A stretch of DNA of 7,428 bases from an uncultured Eubacterium sp. (GCA_905236225.1 CAJOPM010000182.1:1-7428); one strand, 5' to 3'; shown: positions 1 to 6,672, counted from the first letter of the stretch. Notes: a model not told the origin generated them from the letters alone. Numbers and translations are program-made.

Positions 1-860
1 CTGCCCTGCGTCTTTTGCAAATTAAAATTTTCTTCAAACTGCCTTGTAGATCGCTGTGCACTCGGCCAGTTTCCATCTACCACGATTCCCTCATCTGCAT
101 CAAGCATAAGAGATATAAGACCTTCAAATGAGAGCGTTCCTATTATTACAACATTCTTGTAAATCCCCATTTTTGATGCGCTATTTAGAATCGCACTTAT
201 ATCATCTGCACTTATCTGATTGGTCTGCCCTATCTGATAAGGTGGCATGATAACGTCTACCTCATCATATTCATACACAAATCCTCTTAAATCTTTACTT
301 TCTATATTAGCATCTATTGCGCACAAGACGTCTAATATATCGCTTATGTTTTCCTTCTTTTTTTCATATTCGTAAAATACTCCTTCCCTTAAATCTATTA
401 ACAAAACCCTGCCTTCGTCTCCCTTCTCCTTAGCATATCCTTTTGCATAGTAGCCAAGATCCGGATGCCGGGACGCAGAACAGATTACGCTCACCTTTAT
501 CTCATATGCTCTTGCTAACGGTATCTCTTCGTATATTTTTTGCCACGCCTTGCTCTTATATATTTCTTTGATTAAATTTTTGCTGCTCTGATATTTAGCT
601 GTGAAACTAATTCCTTCTTCCCATTCATACACCTCTCCTTCACTCAAAATAATTGCTTTTTCTTCTTTACCTTTAGTAAATTTTTGATTTCTAAAATCCC
701 CCGACAACAACCATAAATCAATATCTTCTCTGTCTTTTTCACTTATCTTTGTTATTCCCACAAACTCCTCGCCGGACTGACTACTTAAGTTAAGCTGCTT
801 AAGCAGCCTGCCGACGTAAATTTCATCAGAATCACACAATGCTATTTTCTTTTTTCTCAA
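1..860 (-). CDS. TadZ/CpaE-like pilus assembly protein with degenerate P-loop ATPase domain (3' end outside window)
   Basis: The frame stays open for 286 codons from a TTG at 860-858 to the left edge, so the C-terminus is missing. The TTG overlaps the TGA of the prepilin peptidase by two bases and is preceded by GGTGGAG five bases upstream, which indicates translational coupling. Residues 4-60 resemble a degraded response-regulator receiver domain (KIALCDSDEIYVGRLL at the start). A segment KYQSSKNLIKEIY (89-101) precedes a MinD/ParA-like domain beginning near VSVICSAS (123-130), with RVLLIDLR at 151-158. This order matches the TadZ/CpaE-like proteins of clostridial tad loci, which place the pilus machine in the cell. 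The Walker A region is lost: where GKT/S should be, residues 128-139 read SASRHPDLGYYA. It probably cannot bind ATP in the usual way. The family assignment comes from remembered homologues and the neighbouring gene. Confidence 0.68.
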   Translation of the reverse strand, partial: MRKKKIALCDSDEIYVGRLLKQLNLSSQSGEEFVGITKISEKDREDIDLWLLSGDFRNQKFTKGKEEKAIILSEGEVYEWEEGISFTAKYQSSKNLIKEIYKSKAWQKIYEEIPLARAYEIKVSVICSASRHPDLGYYAKGYAKEKGDEGRVLLIDLREGVFYEYEKKKENISDILDVLCAIDANIESKDLRGFVYEYDEVDVIMPPYQIGQTNQISADDISAILNSASKMGIYKNVVIIGTLSFEGLISLMLDADEGIVVDGNWPSAQRSTRQFEENFNLQKTQG

Positions 861-1381
861 ATAAGCTCCACCCCCAAAGTTTTTATACAATATCCGACTA
901 ATATAAAAACCGAAAAATGTACAATATTCTTCTTCCCCTCGGATTTTTTATAATACGCCGGCCACTTTTTTGTTATGATACCTTCTTTTATATACGACGT
1001 AAGATAGCAAATCCTTGCACATAAATTACGGTTTTTCACCATTTTCAGCCAGCTATAAAAAGCGGCCGTAACAAAAGATGCTGCGATTAATCCAGGCATA
1101 AAACTCACACCCACAAAACCACTTACAACTGCAAACAACTTAATATCGCCTGCGCCAAATGCATGTATTAAAAATAACGGAAATAATATCAGGATAGGAA
1201 ATAGTATATTCCCAAGAAAAACTAAGATTCCGATTGCTCCATGATTCGCAATCTGAAAGATTATTCCTGCAACAAGCCCAAATATAATCAATTGATTACT
1301 GATGCGCTCTGATTCAAGATCCGTGATAACCGCTCCCGATAATAGGAGCATGAGAATAAATTGTACTGTGTCCGAAGAAAT
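857..1381 (-). CDS. Type IV/Flp prepilin peptidase (A24 family, TadV/CpaA-like)
   Basis: This is a membrane aspartic protease that cleaves the leader peptide of Flp-type prepilins. Both catalytic aspartates are visible: D21 in VITDLESERISN, just after the first membrane helix, and D79 in the GAGDIKLF (GxGD) motif. Several hydrophobic helices and a basic cytoplasmic stretch near the C-terminus complete a protein of about 174 residues, the usual size for TadV-type enzymes; the larger PilD-type methylase domain is absent. The start is uncertain. The reading frame is open back to an ATG at 1486, but a promoter lies inside that extension and the ATG has no SD. The only strong SD (GGGGAGGTGA, 1381-1390) has no ATG, GTG or TTG at the right distance. 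The AUU at 1381 is used here because it keeps the first helix whole. An ATG at 1351 would remove half of that helix. It is the first gene of the operon with the TadZ-like gene. Confidence 0.85.
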   Translation of the reverse strand: MSSDTVQFILMLLLSGAVITDLESERISNQLIIFGLVAGIIFQIANHGAIGILVFLGNILFPILILFPLFLIHAFGAGDIKLFAVVSGFVGVSFMPGLIAASFVTAAFYSWLKMVKNRNLCARICYLTSYIKEGIITKKWPAYYKKSEGKKNIVHFSVFILVGYCIKTLGVELI

Positions 1382-1405
1382 CACCTCCCCTATTGAACGG
1401 GGTGA
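1381..1405 (-). promoter_or_regulatory. Shine-Dalgarno-sequestering hairpin in tad operon leader
   Basis: On the minus strand, TCACCCC (1405-1399) can pair with GGGGAGGTGA (1390-1381). TCACC pairs with GGTGA, then CC pairs with GG after a one-base A bulge, leaving a loop of about ten bases. An alternative register pairs CCCC with GGGG. Both registers cover part of the SD: the first pairs most of it, including the GGTGA end, and the second mainly the upstream Gs. Translation of the prepilin peptidase may therefore be restrained. The structure is seen in the sequence; the regulatory role is inferred. Confidence 0.45.
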
Positions 1406-1451
1406 ATCGTGCCTCTTAAAACACAGCCTTTTGTTTGGTGTCGTGTGATAG

Positions 1452-1480
1452 ATTTTATGAAAAGAGATAATTTTTGTCAA
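1452..1480 (-). promoter_or_regulatory. Sigma-A-type promoter of the tad operon
   Basis: A perfect -35 box TTGACA (1480-1475) is followed by a 17-base spacer and TAAAAT (1457-1452), five of six matches to TATAAT. The DNA just upstream (about 1483-1526) is almost pure A/T, which could act as an UP element. Transcription would start near 1445, giving a leader of about 60 bases before the prepilin peptidase. Because this promoter lies downstream of the ATG at 1486, that ATG cannot be used on this transcript. Confidence 0.7.
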
Positions 1481-1520
1481 CACCATTTTAAAAATTTATA
1501 AATGTTTAATTTTTCAAAAA

Positions 1521-1563
1521 TCAAAAATGCCCTAAATTAAGGCGTTTGTCTTAATCTAGGGCA
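1521..1563 (-). terminator. Intrinsic terminator of the transporter-thrH operon
   Basis: A 14-base-pair stem (1563-1550 with 1541-1528) with an 8-base loop is followed on the minus strand by TTTTTGA and another T run. In minus-strand RNA the one imperfect position is a G-U wobble; in plus-strand RNA it would be an A-C mismatch, so the element is built to work on the minus strand. It lies 28 bases past the thrH stop and separates that operon from the tad operon. Confidence 0.88.
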
Positions 1564-1590
1564 TTTTTTATCTTTATAAAAATTTAATCT

Positions 1591-2193
1591 TTATGAAAGT
1601 GCTCCCTTGATTGCATCAAGAAGATCATCAAATTCATCAAATGCCGGTATCTGCGGATTATCCTTTTTAATCGACTCCGTGCTCTTAAACAGGAATCCTG
1701 CTTTACTTGCCTTAATCATCGCAAGATCATTAAAGCTATCTCCGCTTGCTATTGTCTCAAAACCGCATGACTGCAATGCTTTTACAGTAGTAAGCTTTGA
1801 CTTTTCACATCGCATCTGATATCCTGTGATGCTTCCATCTTCAGCAACCTCTAAGGTATTGCAAAACAGCGTGGGATAACCGAGTTTCTCCATAAGCGGT
1901 TTTGCAAATTGTGTAAATGTATCACTGATTATGATTACCTGGCAAATGCTTCTAAGTTCGTCAAGAAATTCTTTTGCACCCTCTAGCGGGTTTATTGTAG
2001 AAATAACATCCTGAATTTCTTTAAGACCAAGTCCATGCTCTTTCAAGATGCTCAGTCTATACTGCATAAGCTTGTCATAATCGGGCTCGTCTCTCGTCGT
2101 TTTCTTGAGCTCTTCTATCCCGGTAGCCTCGGCAAATGCTATCCATATCTCAGGCACCAATACGCCTTCCATATCCAAACATACTATATCCAT
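1591..2193 (-). CDS. thrH: ThrH: phosphoserine phosphatase / homoserine phosphotransferase
   Basis: This is a soluble HAD-superfamily enzyme. Family members such as Pseudomonas ThrH dephosphorylate phosphoserine and can pass the phosphoryl group to homoserine, linking serine and threonine synthesis. The 200 residues open with CLDMEGVLVPEIWIAFAE (5-22), nearly the same as Pseudomonas ThrH. The nucleophile is D7, and the second acid is E9 rather than the Asp of classical SerB, which is the ThrH signature. Other HAD motifs are ISDTF with S90, the lysine of motif III near K131-K133, and GDSFND (151-156), which holds the Mg2+ ligands. The length agrees with the family (about 205). GGAGG sits six bases before the ATG, and the transporter stop codon is only 12 bases upstream, so the two genes are almost certainly co-transcribed and probably coupled. 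The biochemical role in this host is inferred from the family. Confidence 0.92.
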   Translation of the reverse strand: MDIVCLDMEGVLVPEIWIAFAEATGIEELKKTTRDEPDYDKLMQYRLSILKEHGLGLKEIQDVISTINPLEGAKEFLDELRSICQVIIISDTFTQFAKPLMEKLGYPTLFCNTLEVAEDGSITGYQMRCEKSKLTTVKALQSCGFETIASGDSFNDLAMIKASKAGFLFKSTESIKKDNPQIPAFDEFDDLLDAIKGALS

Positions 2194-2205
2194 TGTTTTC
2201 CTCCG

Positions 2206-3441
2206 TTACGCCGCCCTGGTATCTGAATCCTTCGGTCTTCTGATACCTAAAAATATTACAAATCCTATAACTGTTACGATAATCATCATAAAAACTGTAC
2301 TCATATATGACTGTGACATATCGTAAAGTTTTCCGGCTATTGTTGATGCAAATGAACCGATAAGAAGATTTGTAACAATGATTGAAAAGTTTGTCGCATA
2401 ATAAGTTCTTCCAAAGAAATCACTGATTATTGCAGACTGTACCGGTGTTACTCCGCCATATGCAAATCCACCTACAACAAAGCCTAATACAAGCACTCCG
2501 AAGCTCTGGCTCTGTATAGCTGCTATCAGGATAAGTGCACATATGATAAATGAAACTTTGCAAAGAATCATTGTTGGCTTGTATCCTTTTTTATCGTATA
2601 TAGCACCATATATTACTCGACCGATTCCATTCATTATAGATATAAGTCCGACTACAGTAGCTATTGTGCCGCTTTCTACCTGTGGTCCTACCTGTGTAGC
2701 TATACCACTTGCCTGTCCTACAAGCGCAAGCCCTGCCGCACTAACCATAATAGCCCAGATGTAAATAAGCCAAAATACAGGTCTTCTTACCATCTGTCCT
2801 GTATTAATATCGCATGCCGGCTCTCTTACTGCCTTTTCTTTCTTAGGTGCCGGCGGCTTGAAATCACTTCCCGGTCTTACAAAGAAGAAACTGCAGATTG
2901 CAAGTATTACACATACTACAATTGCCATTACTCTAAATACGCCGGTCCATGTCCCACTTCCGTCTGCAGGAGCTACAAAAGCGAATATTTTTCCTACTAT
3001 AAAACTACTGAATCCGAATCCCATAAGCAGTATTCCGGAAATAAGTCCTTGTTTATCCGGAAACCATGCCGATATTGTTCCCATTACCGCATTATACGAA
3101 AAACCGGCTCCAAGTCCGCAAAACACACCAAATCCTATGTATAGAGGTGCAATGTTCTCACCTGTCATTGATGCGATTAAGAATCCAACTAAAAATAAAA
3201 CAGCTGATATTAGTACATAGATTCTCGGTTTGACCTTTTTTGATAAGATTCCTGCTATAAGTCCTCCCAAACAGAAAAATGCCATTACAAGGGTAAATGT
3301 AAGTGAAACCGATGCTGCTGACCAATCAACATGATTAGCGCTTACGGTCTTTGCAAATACAGTCCAAGCATAGATGAGTCCTGCCACAAGAAGTGTTATA
3401 ACACCAACTATAGCGTAAACCCAACGATTCAAGTTCTTCAT
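2206..3441 (-). CDS. MFS transporter, oxalate/formate antiporter (OFA) family
   Basis: This 411-residue inner-membrane protein has twelve predicted helices in two halves of six, joined by a charged cytoplasmic loop (about 189-220, PKKEKAVREP). The start NRWVYAIVGVITLLVAGLIYAWTVF (5-29, written here only as a helix) and the segment around GAGFSYNAVMGTISAWFPDKQG (111-132) are typical of the OFA family, whose best-known member is the oxalate:formate antiporter OxlT. R275 in NGIGRVIYG probably matches the helix-8 arginine that binds substrate in OxlT. The helix-11 lysine of OxlT appears to be replaced by a neutral residue around N358 (IIVTNLL), so oxalate is an unlikely substrate; related proteins may carry other small carboxylates. 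The alignment is from memory. AAAGGAGG lies seven bases before the ATG, and thrH follows 12 bases after the stop. Confidence 0.85.
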   Translation of the reverse strand: MKNLNRWVYAIVGVITLLVAGLIYAWTVFAKTVSANHVDWSAASVSLTFTLVMAFFCLGGLIAGILSKKVKPRIYVLISAVLFLVGFLIASMTGENIAPLYIGFGVFCGLGAGFSYNAVMGTISAWFPDKQGLISGILLMGFGFSSFIVGKIFAFVAPADGSGTWTGVFRVMAIVVCVILAICSFFFVRPGSDFKPPAPKKEKAVREPACDINTGQMVRRPVFWLIYIWAIMVSAAGLALVGQASGIATQVGPQVESGTIATVVGLISIMNGIGRVIYGAIYDKKGYKPTMILCKVSFIICALILIAAIQSQSFGVLVLGFVVGGFAYGGVTPVQSAIISDFFGRTYYATNFSIIVTNLLIGSFASTIAGKLYDMSQSYMSTVFMMIIVTVIGFVIFLGIRRPKDSDTRAA

Positions 3442-3476
3442 TGTGATTCCTCCTTTTCATATCTTTATATTCTCAC

Positions 3477-3516
3477 AAGAAAAAAGCCTGTCGCATCTGT
3501 GATGCGAAAACAGACT
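3477..3516 (-). terminator. Intrinsic terminator in the leader of the transporter-thrH operon (possible attenuator)
   Basis: On the minus strand, AGTCTGT (3516-3510) pairs with ACAGGCT (3491-3485) and CGCATC pairs with GATGCG around a 3-base loop, with three unpaired Ts on the 5' side. A run of six Ts starts at the last stem base, followed by CTTG. It lies only 36 bases before the transporter ATG and no plus-strand gene ends here, so minus-strand transcripts entering the operon would meet it. It is either an attenuator for the transporter operon or the end of a short upstream RNA. Confidence 0.7.
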
Positions 3517-3561
3517 GTCTCAACGTTCATAATTTTAACACATATATTTACCTTTCACAAT

Positions 3562-3592
3562 ATTAAATGTAATTTGTTATATCACCTGTCAA
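3562..3592 (-). promoter_or_regulatory. Possible promoter of the transporter-thrH operon
   Basis: A perfect TTGACA (3592-3587) is followed after 19 bases by TTTAAT (3567-3562). The spacer is longer than the optimal 17, so the assignment is tentative. A start near 3555 would give a leader of about 115 bases that contains the terminator at 3477-3516. No known aptamer such as a T-box was recognised in that leader. Confidence 0.4.
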
Positions 3593-3616
3593 GACGCTTG
3601 AAAATCCGCACACTTC

Positions 3617-3645
3617 TTGAAAATATAAGTAATTTCAGATACAAT
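3617..3645 (+). promoter_or_regulatory. Sigma-A-type promoter of the L,D-transpeptidase gene
   Basis: TTGAAA (3617-3622), a 17-base spacer and TACAAT (3640-3645) give a good housekeeping promoter. The predicted start near 3652 leaves a short leader of about 27 bases containing AAGGAG (3664-3669), nine bases before the ATG at 3679. The -35 box lies in the second copy of a direct repeat CTTGAAAAT (3597-3605 and 3616-3624). Confidence 0.65.
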
Positions 3646-3678
3646 GTATTATACTAACTTTTTAAGGAGCTTGATATT

Positions 3679-5139
3679 ATGAAGAAACATTCAGTCAAAA
3701 AATCTTCACCTCGTACCAAGCTTATTATACTGCTGGTCATTGTCATTGCAGTTTGTGCTGTGTATATCGGCGTCGCCATATATTTCTCTAAGCACTTCTT
3801 TCCACATACTACGGTTAATTCCCTGCCCTGCGGACTTGATAATGCCGAAACGGTTGATAAGATTGTCGAAGATGAGGCAGATAACTATGTACTTACAATT
3901 ACGGATAAGGATAATGTTCAATATACTCTTACCGGCTCAGATTTTTCCTATGATTATACGTTAGCGGAATCCTCCTCGGTTTTACTTAAGGAACAAGGTG
4001 CTTTTCTTTGGCCTAAGGGATTGTTCTCATCTAATGATCTTACATTAGATATTAATCCAACATACGATTCCGATGCTCTAAAAAATCTTATAAGCAAATT
4101 GGATTTATTTGATTCTTCTAAAATAACCGAAACTACTGATGCTTCTTTAGAGCCTACTGATACCGGTTATGAAATTGTTGAGGAAGTATACGGTAACGAT
4201 ATTGATAAGAGCATAGCAACAGATGCTATTATGGATGCAATCAGCTCAGGACTTAGCGAAGTAACACTTAGCGCAGACCTTTATCCGCAGCCATCGGTAC
4301 TTTCGACTGATGAAGTTTTAATAAACGCTCTCGATGATATCAATGATTATTTTGAAAGTTCTATCACTTATGAAATTGAAGGCTTTGATGCAAGCGAGAC
4401 TGTAGACAGCTCCATAATTAACGATTTTATTTCTATTGATGACGATTATAATATATCGCTTGATGAAGATGCCGTCGGCGAATACGTTTCGGAGCTTGCT
4501 CGTAAATATAATACCTACGGAGATGAAAGACAATTTAAGACGCACAGCGGCAAAACCATTACTCTTGGAGGCGGCGACTATGGCTGGGTAATAGATCAGG
4601 ATGCCGAGAAGACGCAGCTGATTGCTGATATAAAATCCGGCGAGACTATCACAAGAAATCCTGAGTACTCACAAGAAGCCTTTGTTAGAGGCGTTGATGA
4701 TGTCGGTGATACTTATATTGAAATAGACTATAGCGCTCAGCATCTTTATTATTACGTTGATGGTGAAAAATATCTTGATTCAGATGTTGTCACCGGCGAT
4801 TTAACAAAAGGGAACGGCTCTCCGGACGGTTTTTACAAGGTCAACTATAAACAAAGTCCCGCCACCTTGGTTGGAGAGAATTATTCCTCTGATGTTACAT
4901 ACTTTATGCAGTTTGCTTATAATATCGGATTCCATGATGCATCATGGCGCTCAAGCTTTGGTGGAAGCATATATAAAGGCAACGGATCACATGGTTGTAT
5001 TAATCTTCCGCTTAGTGCTGCGTCTAAGCTTTATGAAAAAGTAGAGACCGGCACGCCTGTAGTCGCTTACTACAGTGAATCAGTTTCTCTTACAAATGCA
5101 AACGTTCCTGTTGCATATTCCTACAACAAAAACAAATAA
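3679..5139 (+). CDS. Membrane-anchored L,D-transpeptidase (YkuD domain with peptidoglycan-binding region)
   Basis: This enzyme forms 3-3 cross-links between peptidoglycan stem peptides, or attaches other groups to them, outside the cell membrane. The 486 residues begin with a basic segment (1-14) and a single membrane helix (about 15-36), so the rest is extracytoplasmic. A long acidic region (about 50-335) resembles the PG_binding_4 domains found before the catalytic domain in Gram-positive members. The YkuD domain (about 345-466) starts at YIEIDYSAQHLYYYV and carries H419 (GFHDASW) and the catalytic motif GSHGCINLP with H438 and C440. All the key residues are intact. The C-terminal 20 residues after VVAYY (461-465) are a short tail. 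It is a single-gene unit with its own promoter and a terminator just after the stop. The physiological target, general cross-linking or a specific protein or polymer, cannot be told from sequence. Confidence 0.92.
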   Translation: MKKHSVKKSSPRTKLIILLVIVIAVCAVYIGVAIYFSKHFFPHTTVNSLPCGLDNAETVDKIVEDEADNYVLTITDKDNVQYTLTGSDFSYDYTLAESSSVLLKEQGAFLWPKGLFSSNDLTLDINPTYDSDALKNLISKLDLFDSSKITETTDASLEPTDTGYEIVEEVYGNDIDKSIATDAIMDAISSGLSEVTLSADLYPQPSVLSTDEVLINALDDINDYFESSITYEIEGFDASETVDSSIINDFISIDDDYNISLDEDAVGEYVSELARKYNTYGDERQFKTHSGKTITLGGGDYGWVIDQDAEKTQLIADIKSGETITRNPEYSQEAFVRGVDDVGDTYIEIDYSAQHLYYYVDGEKYLDSDVVTGDLTKGNGSPDGFYKVNYKQSPATLVGENYSSDVTYFMQFAYNIGFHDASWRSSFGGSIYKGNGSHGCINLPLSAASKLYEKVETGTPVVAYYSESVSLTNANVPVAYSYNKNK

Positions 5140-5145
5140 AAATTA

Positions 5146-5171
5146 AGCCCGCAGCCAATTGGCTGCGGGCT
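5146..5171. terminator. Bidirectional terminator between converging genes
   Basis: A perfect 26-base palindrome has 11-base G/C-rich arms (AGCCCGCAGCC / GGCTGCGGGCT) around AATT. It starts six bases after the transpeptidase stop and ends 16 bases before the radical SAM stop. On the minus strand it is followed by TAATTTTTATTTG, a good U-rich tail for the radical SAM transcript. On the plus strand the tail (GTTATTTAC) is weaker. Confidence 0.9.
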
Positions 5172-5187
5172 GTTATTTACTATCTTT

Positions 5188-6606
5188 CTATGCTTCTTTT
5201 TGCTGCATATCATCTCTTTTTTTGTAATTAACATATCCCTGTTTTACAAAATGCTTCTTTTCCCAAAGCTCATCTGCTTTTGGTGCCCAATCGCAAGCAT
5301 ATTCACCGCACTTAGCGCACAAATGCTCAGCTGACTCGGGTGACTGAAGATCTGTCGATTTTGCTCCTGATTCCTTAACCATTCTCTGAAGAATTTCAGG
5401 ATTTTCAAGCATCGGGCAGGGACGAAGATGATTGTCGTTAAACGGCTGATTATCTCTGTATGCCATAAAGAGTGGCTGCTTCAAGCATTCAAGAAGTGTA
5501 TTCTGTCTGATATTTGCTCCTGAATAGTGGATAAATACACACGGTTCTGCATCACCATTTGCATTGATGTGGAAGTAGTTACGTCCACCTGCAATACATC
5601 CACCGACATACTCTCCATCATTCTGGAAGTCCATAACAAATATCGGCTTGCCGTCTTCCATTCCTCTGACTTCACGAATTCTGTGATAAATATATTCTCT
5701 TTGCTCTTTTGTCGGAAGAAGTGTGGCATCTGCCTCATTTCCAACCGGCATATAATGGAAATACCATGCATAACGGCATCCATGCTCTATCATAAGATCG
5801 AAGAACTCGTCAGATGTTACTGCATCCATATTCTTCTTTGTATAGCATACACTGGTTCCGAAGAACAGTCCGTATTCTCTCATAAGATCCATTGCGTGAG
5901 TAACCTTATTAAATACACCCTCGCCACGGCGGAAGTCATTAGCTTCCTCAAATCCTTCTAAGCTGACTGAGAAAGAAAGGTTGCCGACTTCTTGTACCTG
6001 CTTGCAGAACTCTTCATCAATAAGTGTTCCGTTGGTAAATGAGTGGAATGCACATTCTTTGTGTTTTCTGCAAAGTCTAAGGATATCGTCTTTTCTAACG
6101 AGCGGCTCACCGCCGGTAAACATGTAGAAATAAATACCAATTTCCTTACCCTGAGTAACTATGCTGTCCATCTCTTCAAAAGTAAGATTAAGCTTGTATC
6201 CATACTCTGCTGCCCAGCATCCTGTACAACGAAGGTTGCAGGCACTTGTAGGATCCATAAGAATAAGCCACGGCACATTACACTGGTGAATCTCACGCAT
6301 CTCACGGATAACCTTGGTTCCGTGGAATGCAGCCTGGTATCCCAAATTAAGAGCTGTCATTTTTGCCACATTGGGATGAAGCTCATCAAGCATCTTGTTA
6401 ACAAATCTCATCCATTTGTGATCCTGATTCTTGACAATACTTCTAGCTCCTTCATAAGCATCAGGTCTGAACTGATCTCCCATGAATTTCTGAGCCAGAT
6501 CGATGATTTCCAAAAGACCTTTTTCGCGGTCTTTACGTACTCTTTTTAAGGCAACGTCAATAGCGACGCTAAACGCCTTTCTCTCCAATGACTGTGGAAT
6601 TTTCAT
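5188..6606 (-). CDS. Radical SAM protein with SPASM-like C-terminal cysteine cluster
   Basis: The protein has 472 residues. Residues 1-105 form a helical N-terminal region without a motif I recognise. The radical SAM core starts near PWLILMDPTSACNL, with CNLRCTGC (C123, C127, C130) binding the [4Fe-4S] cluster, GGEP at 165-168, and later core strands (SFTNGTL, FSVSLEG). The C-terminal part has CIAGG (C337), EPCVFIH (C356), RPCPM (C397) and CAKCGEYAC (C430, C433, C438), consistent with one or two auxiliary clusters. The start is set at the ATG at 6606 because GGAGG (6615-6619) lies eight bases before it; an ATG at 6621 has no SD and would add five residues. No peptide precursor or other biosynthetic gene is adjacent, so a peptide-modifying role is unsupported. 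Related clostridial proteins include candidates for membrane-spanning-lipid synthesis; the substrate here is unknown. Confidence 0.88.
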   Translation of the reverse strand: MKIPQSLERKAFSVAIDVALKRVRKDREKGLLEIIDLAQKFMGDQFRPDAYEGARSIVKNQDHKWMRFVNKMLDELHPNVAKMTALNLGYQAAFHGTKVIREMREIHQCNVPWLILMDPTSACNLRCTGCWAAEYGYKLNLTFEEMDSIVTQGKEIGIYFYMFTGGEPLVRKDDILRLCRKHKECAFHSFTNGTLIDEEFCKQVQEVGNLSFSVSLEGFEEANDFRRGEGVFNKVTHAMDLMREYGLFFGTSVCYTKKNMDAVTSDEFFDLMIEHGCRYAWYFHYMPVGNEADATLLPTKEQREYIYHRIREVRGMEDGKPIFVMDFQNDGEYVGGCIAGGRNYFHINANGDAEPCVFIHYSGANIRQNTLLECLKQPLFMAYRDNQPFNDNHLRPCPMLENPEILQRMVKESGAKSTDLQSPESAEHLCAKCGEYACDWAPKADELWEKKHFVKQGYVNYKKRDDMQQKEA

Positions 6607-6614
6607 AAAAACAT

Positions 6615-6619
6615 CCTCC
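6615..6619 (-). promoter_or_regulatory. Ribosome binding site that fixes the radical SAM start
   Basis: GGAGG overlaps the first codons of the longer reading frame (ATG at 6621) and stands eight bases before the ATG at 6606, so the downstream ATG is the likely start. Confidence 0.75.
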
Positions 6620-6672
6620 ATTACATACGCAAATGCGCTAAACTTTTCATATCTATACAGTTACCAAATCAT

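Noticed and set aside
1382..1486. N-terminal extension of the prepilin peptidase from the ATG at 1486
   Set aside because: It has no SD, contains a near-consensus promoter, and the extra 35 residues (basic, not membrane-like) do not fit the family's N-terminus.
3465..3530. A 21-codon minus-strand frame in the transporter leader spanning the terminator hairpin
   Set aside because: It has no SD and its sequence is fixed by the hairpin, so it is not annotated as a gene. It is kept only as a possible attenuation mechanism.
3331..3657. 108-codon plus-strand open frame across the transporter start and the intergenic region
   Set aside because: It overlaps the transporter coding region, its leader hairpin and the transpeptidase promoter, has no recognisable domain and is a shadow frame.
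5527..5961. 144-codon plus-strand frame antisense to the radical SAM gene
   Set aside because: It is a shadow of a clearly real coding region, rich in Cys, Ile and Ser as expected for an antisense frame. The similar frame at 6043-6549 is rejected for the same reason.
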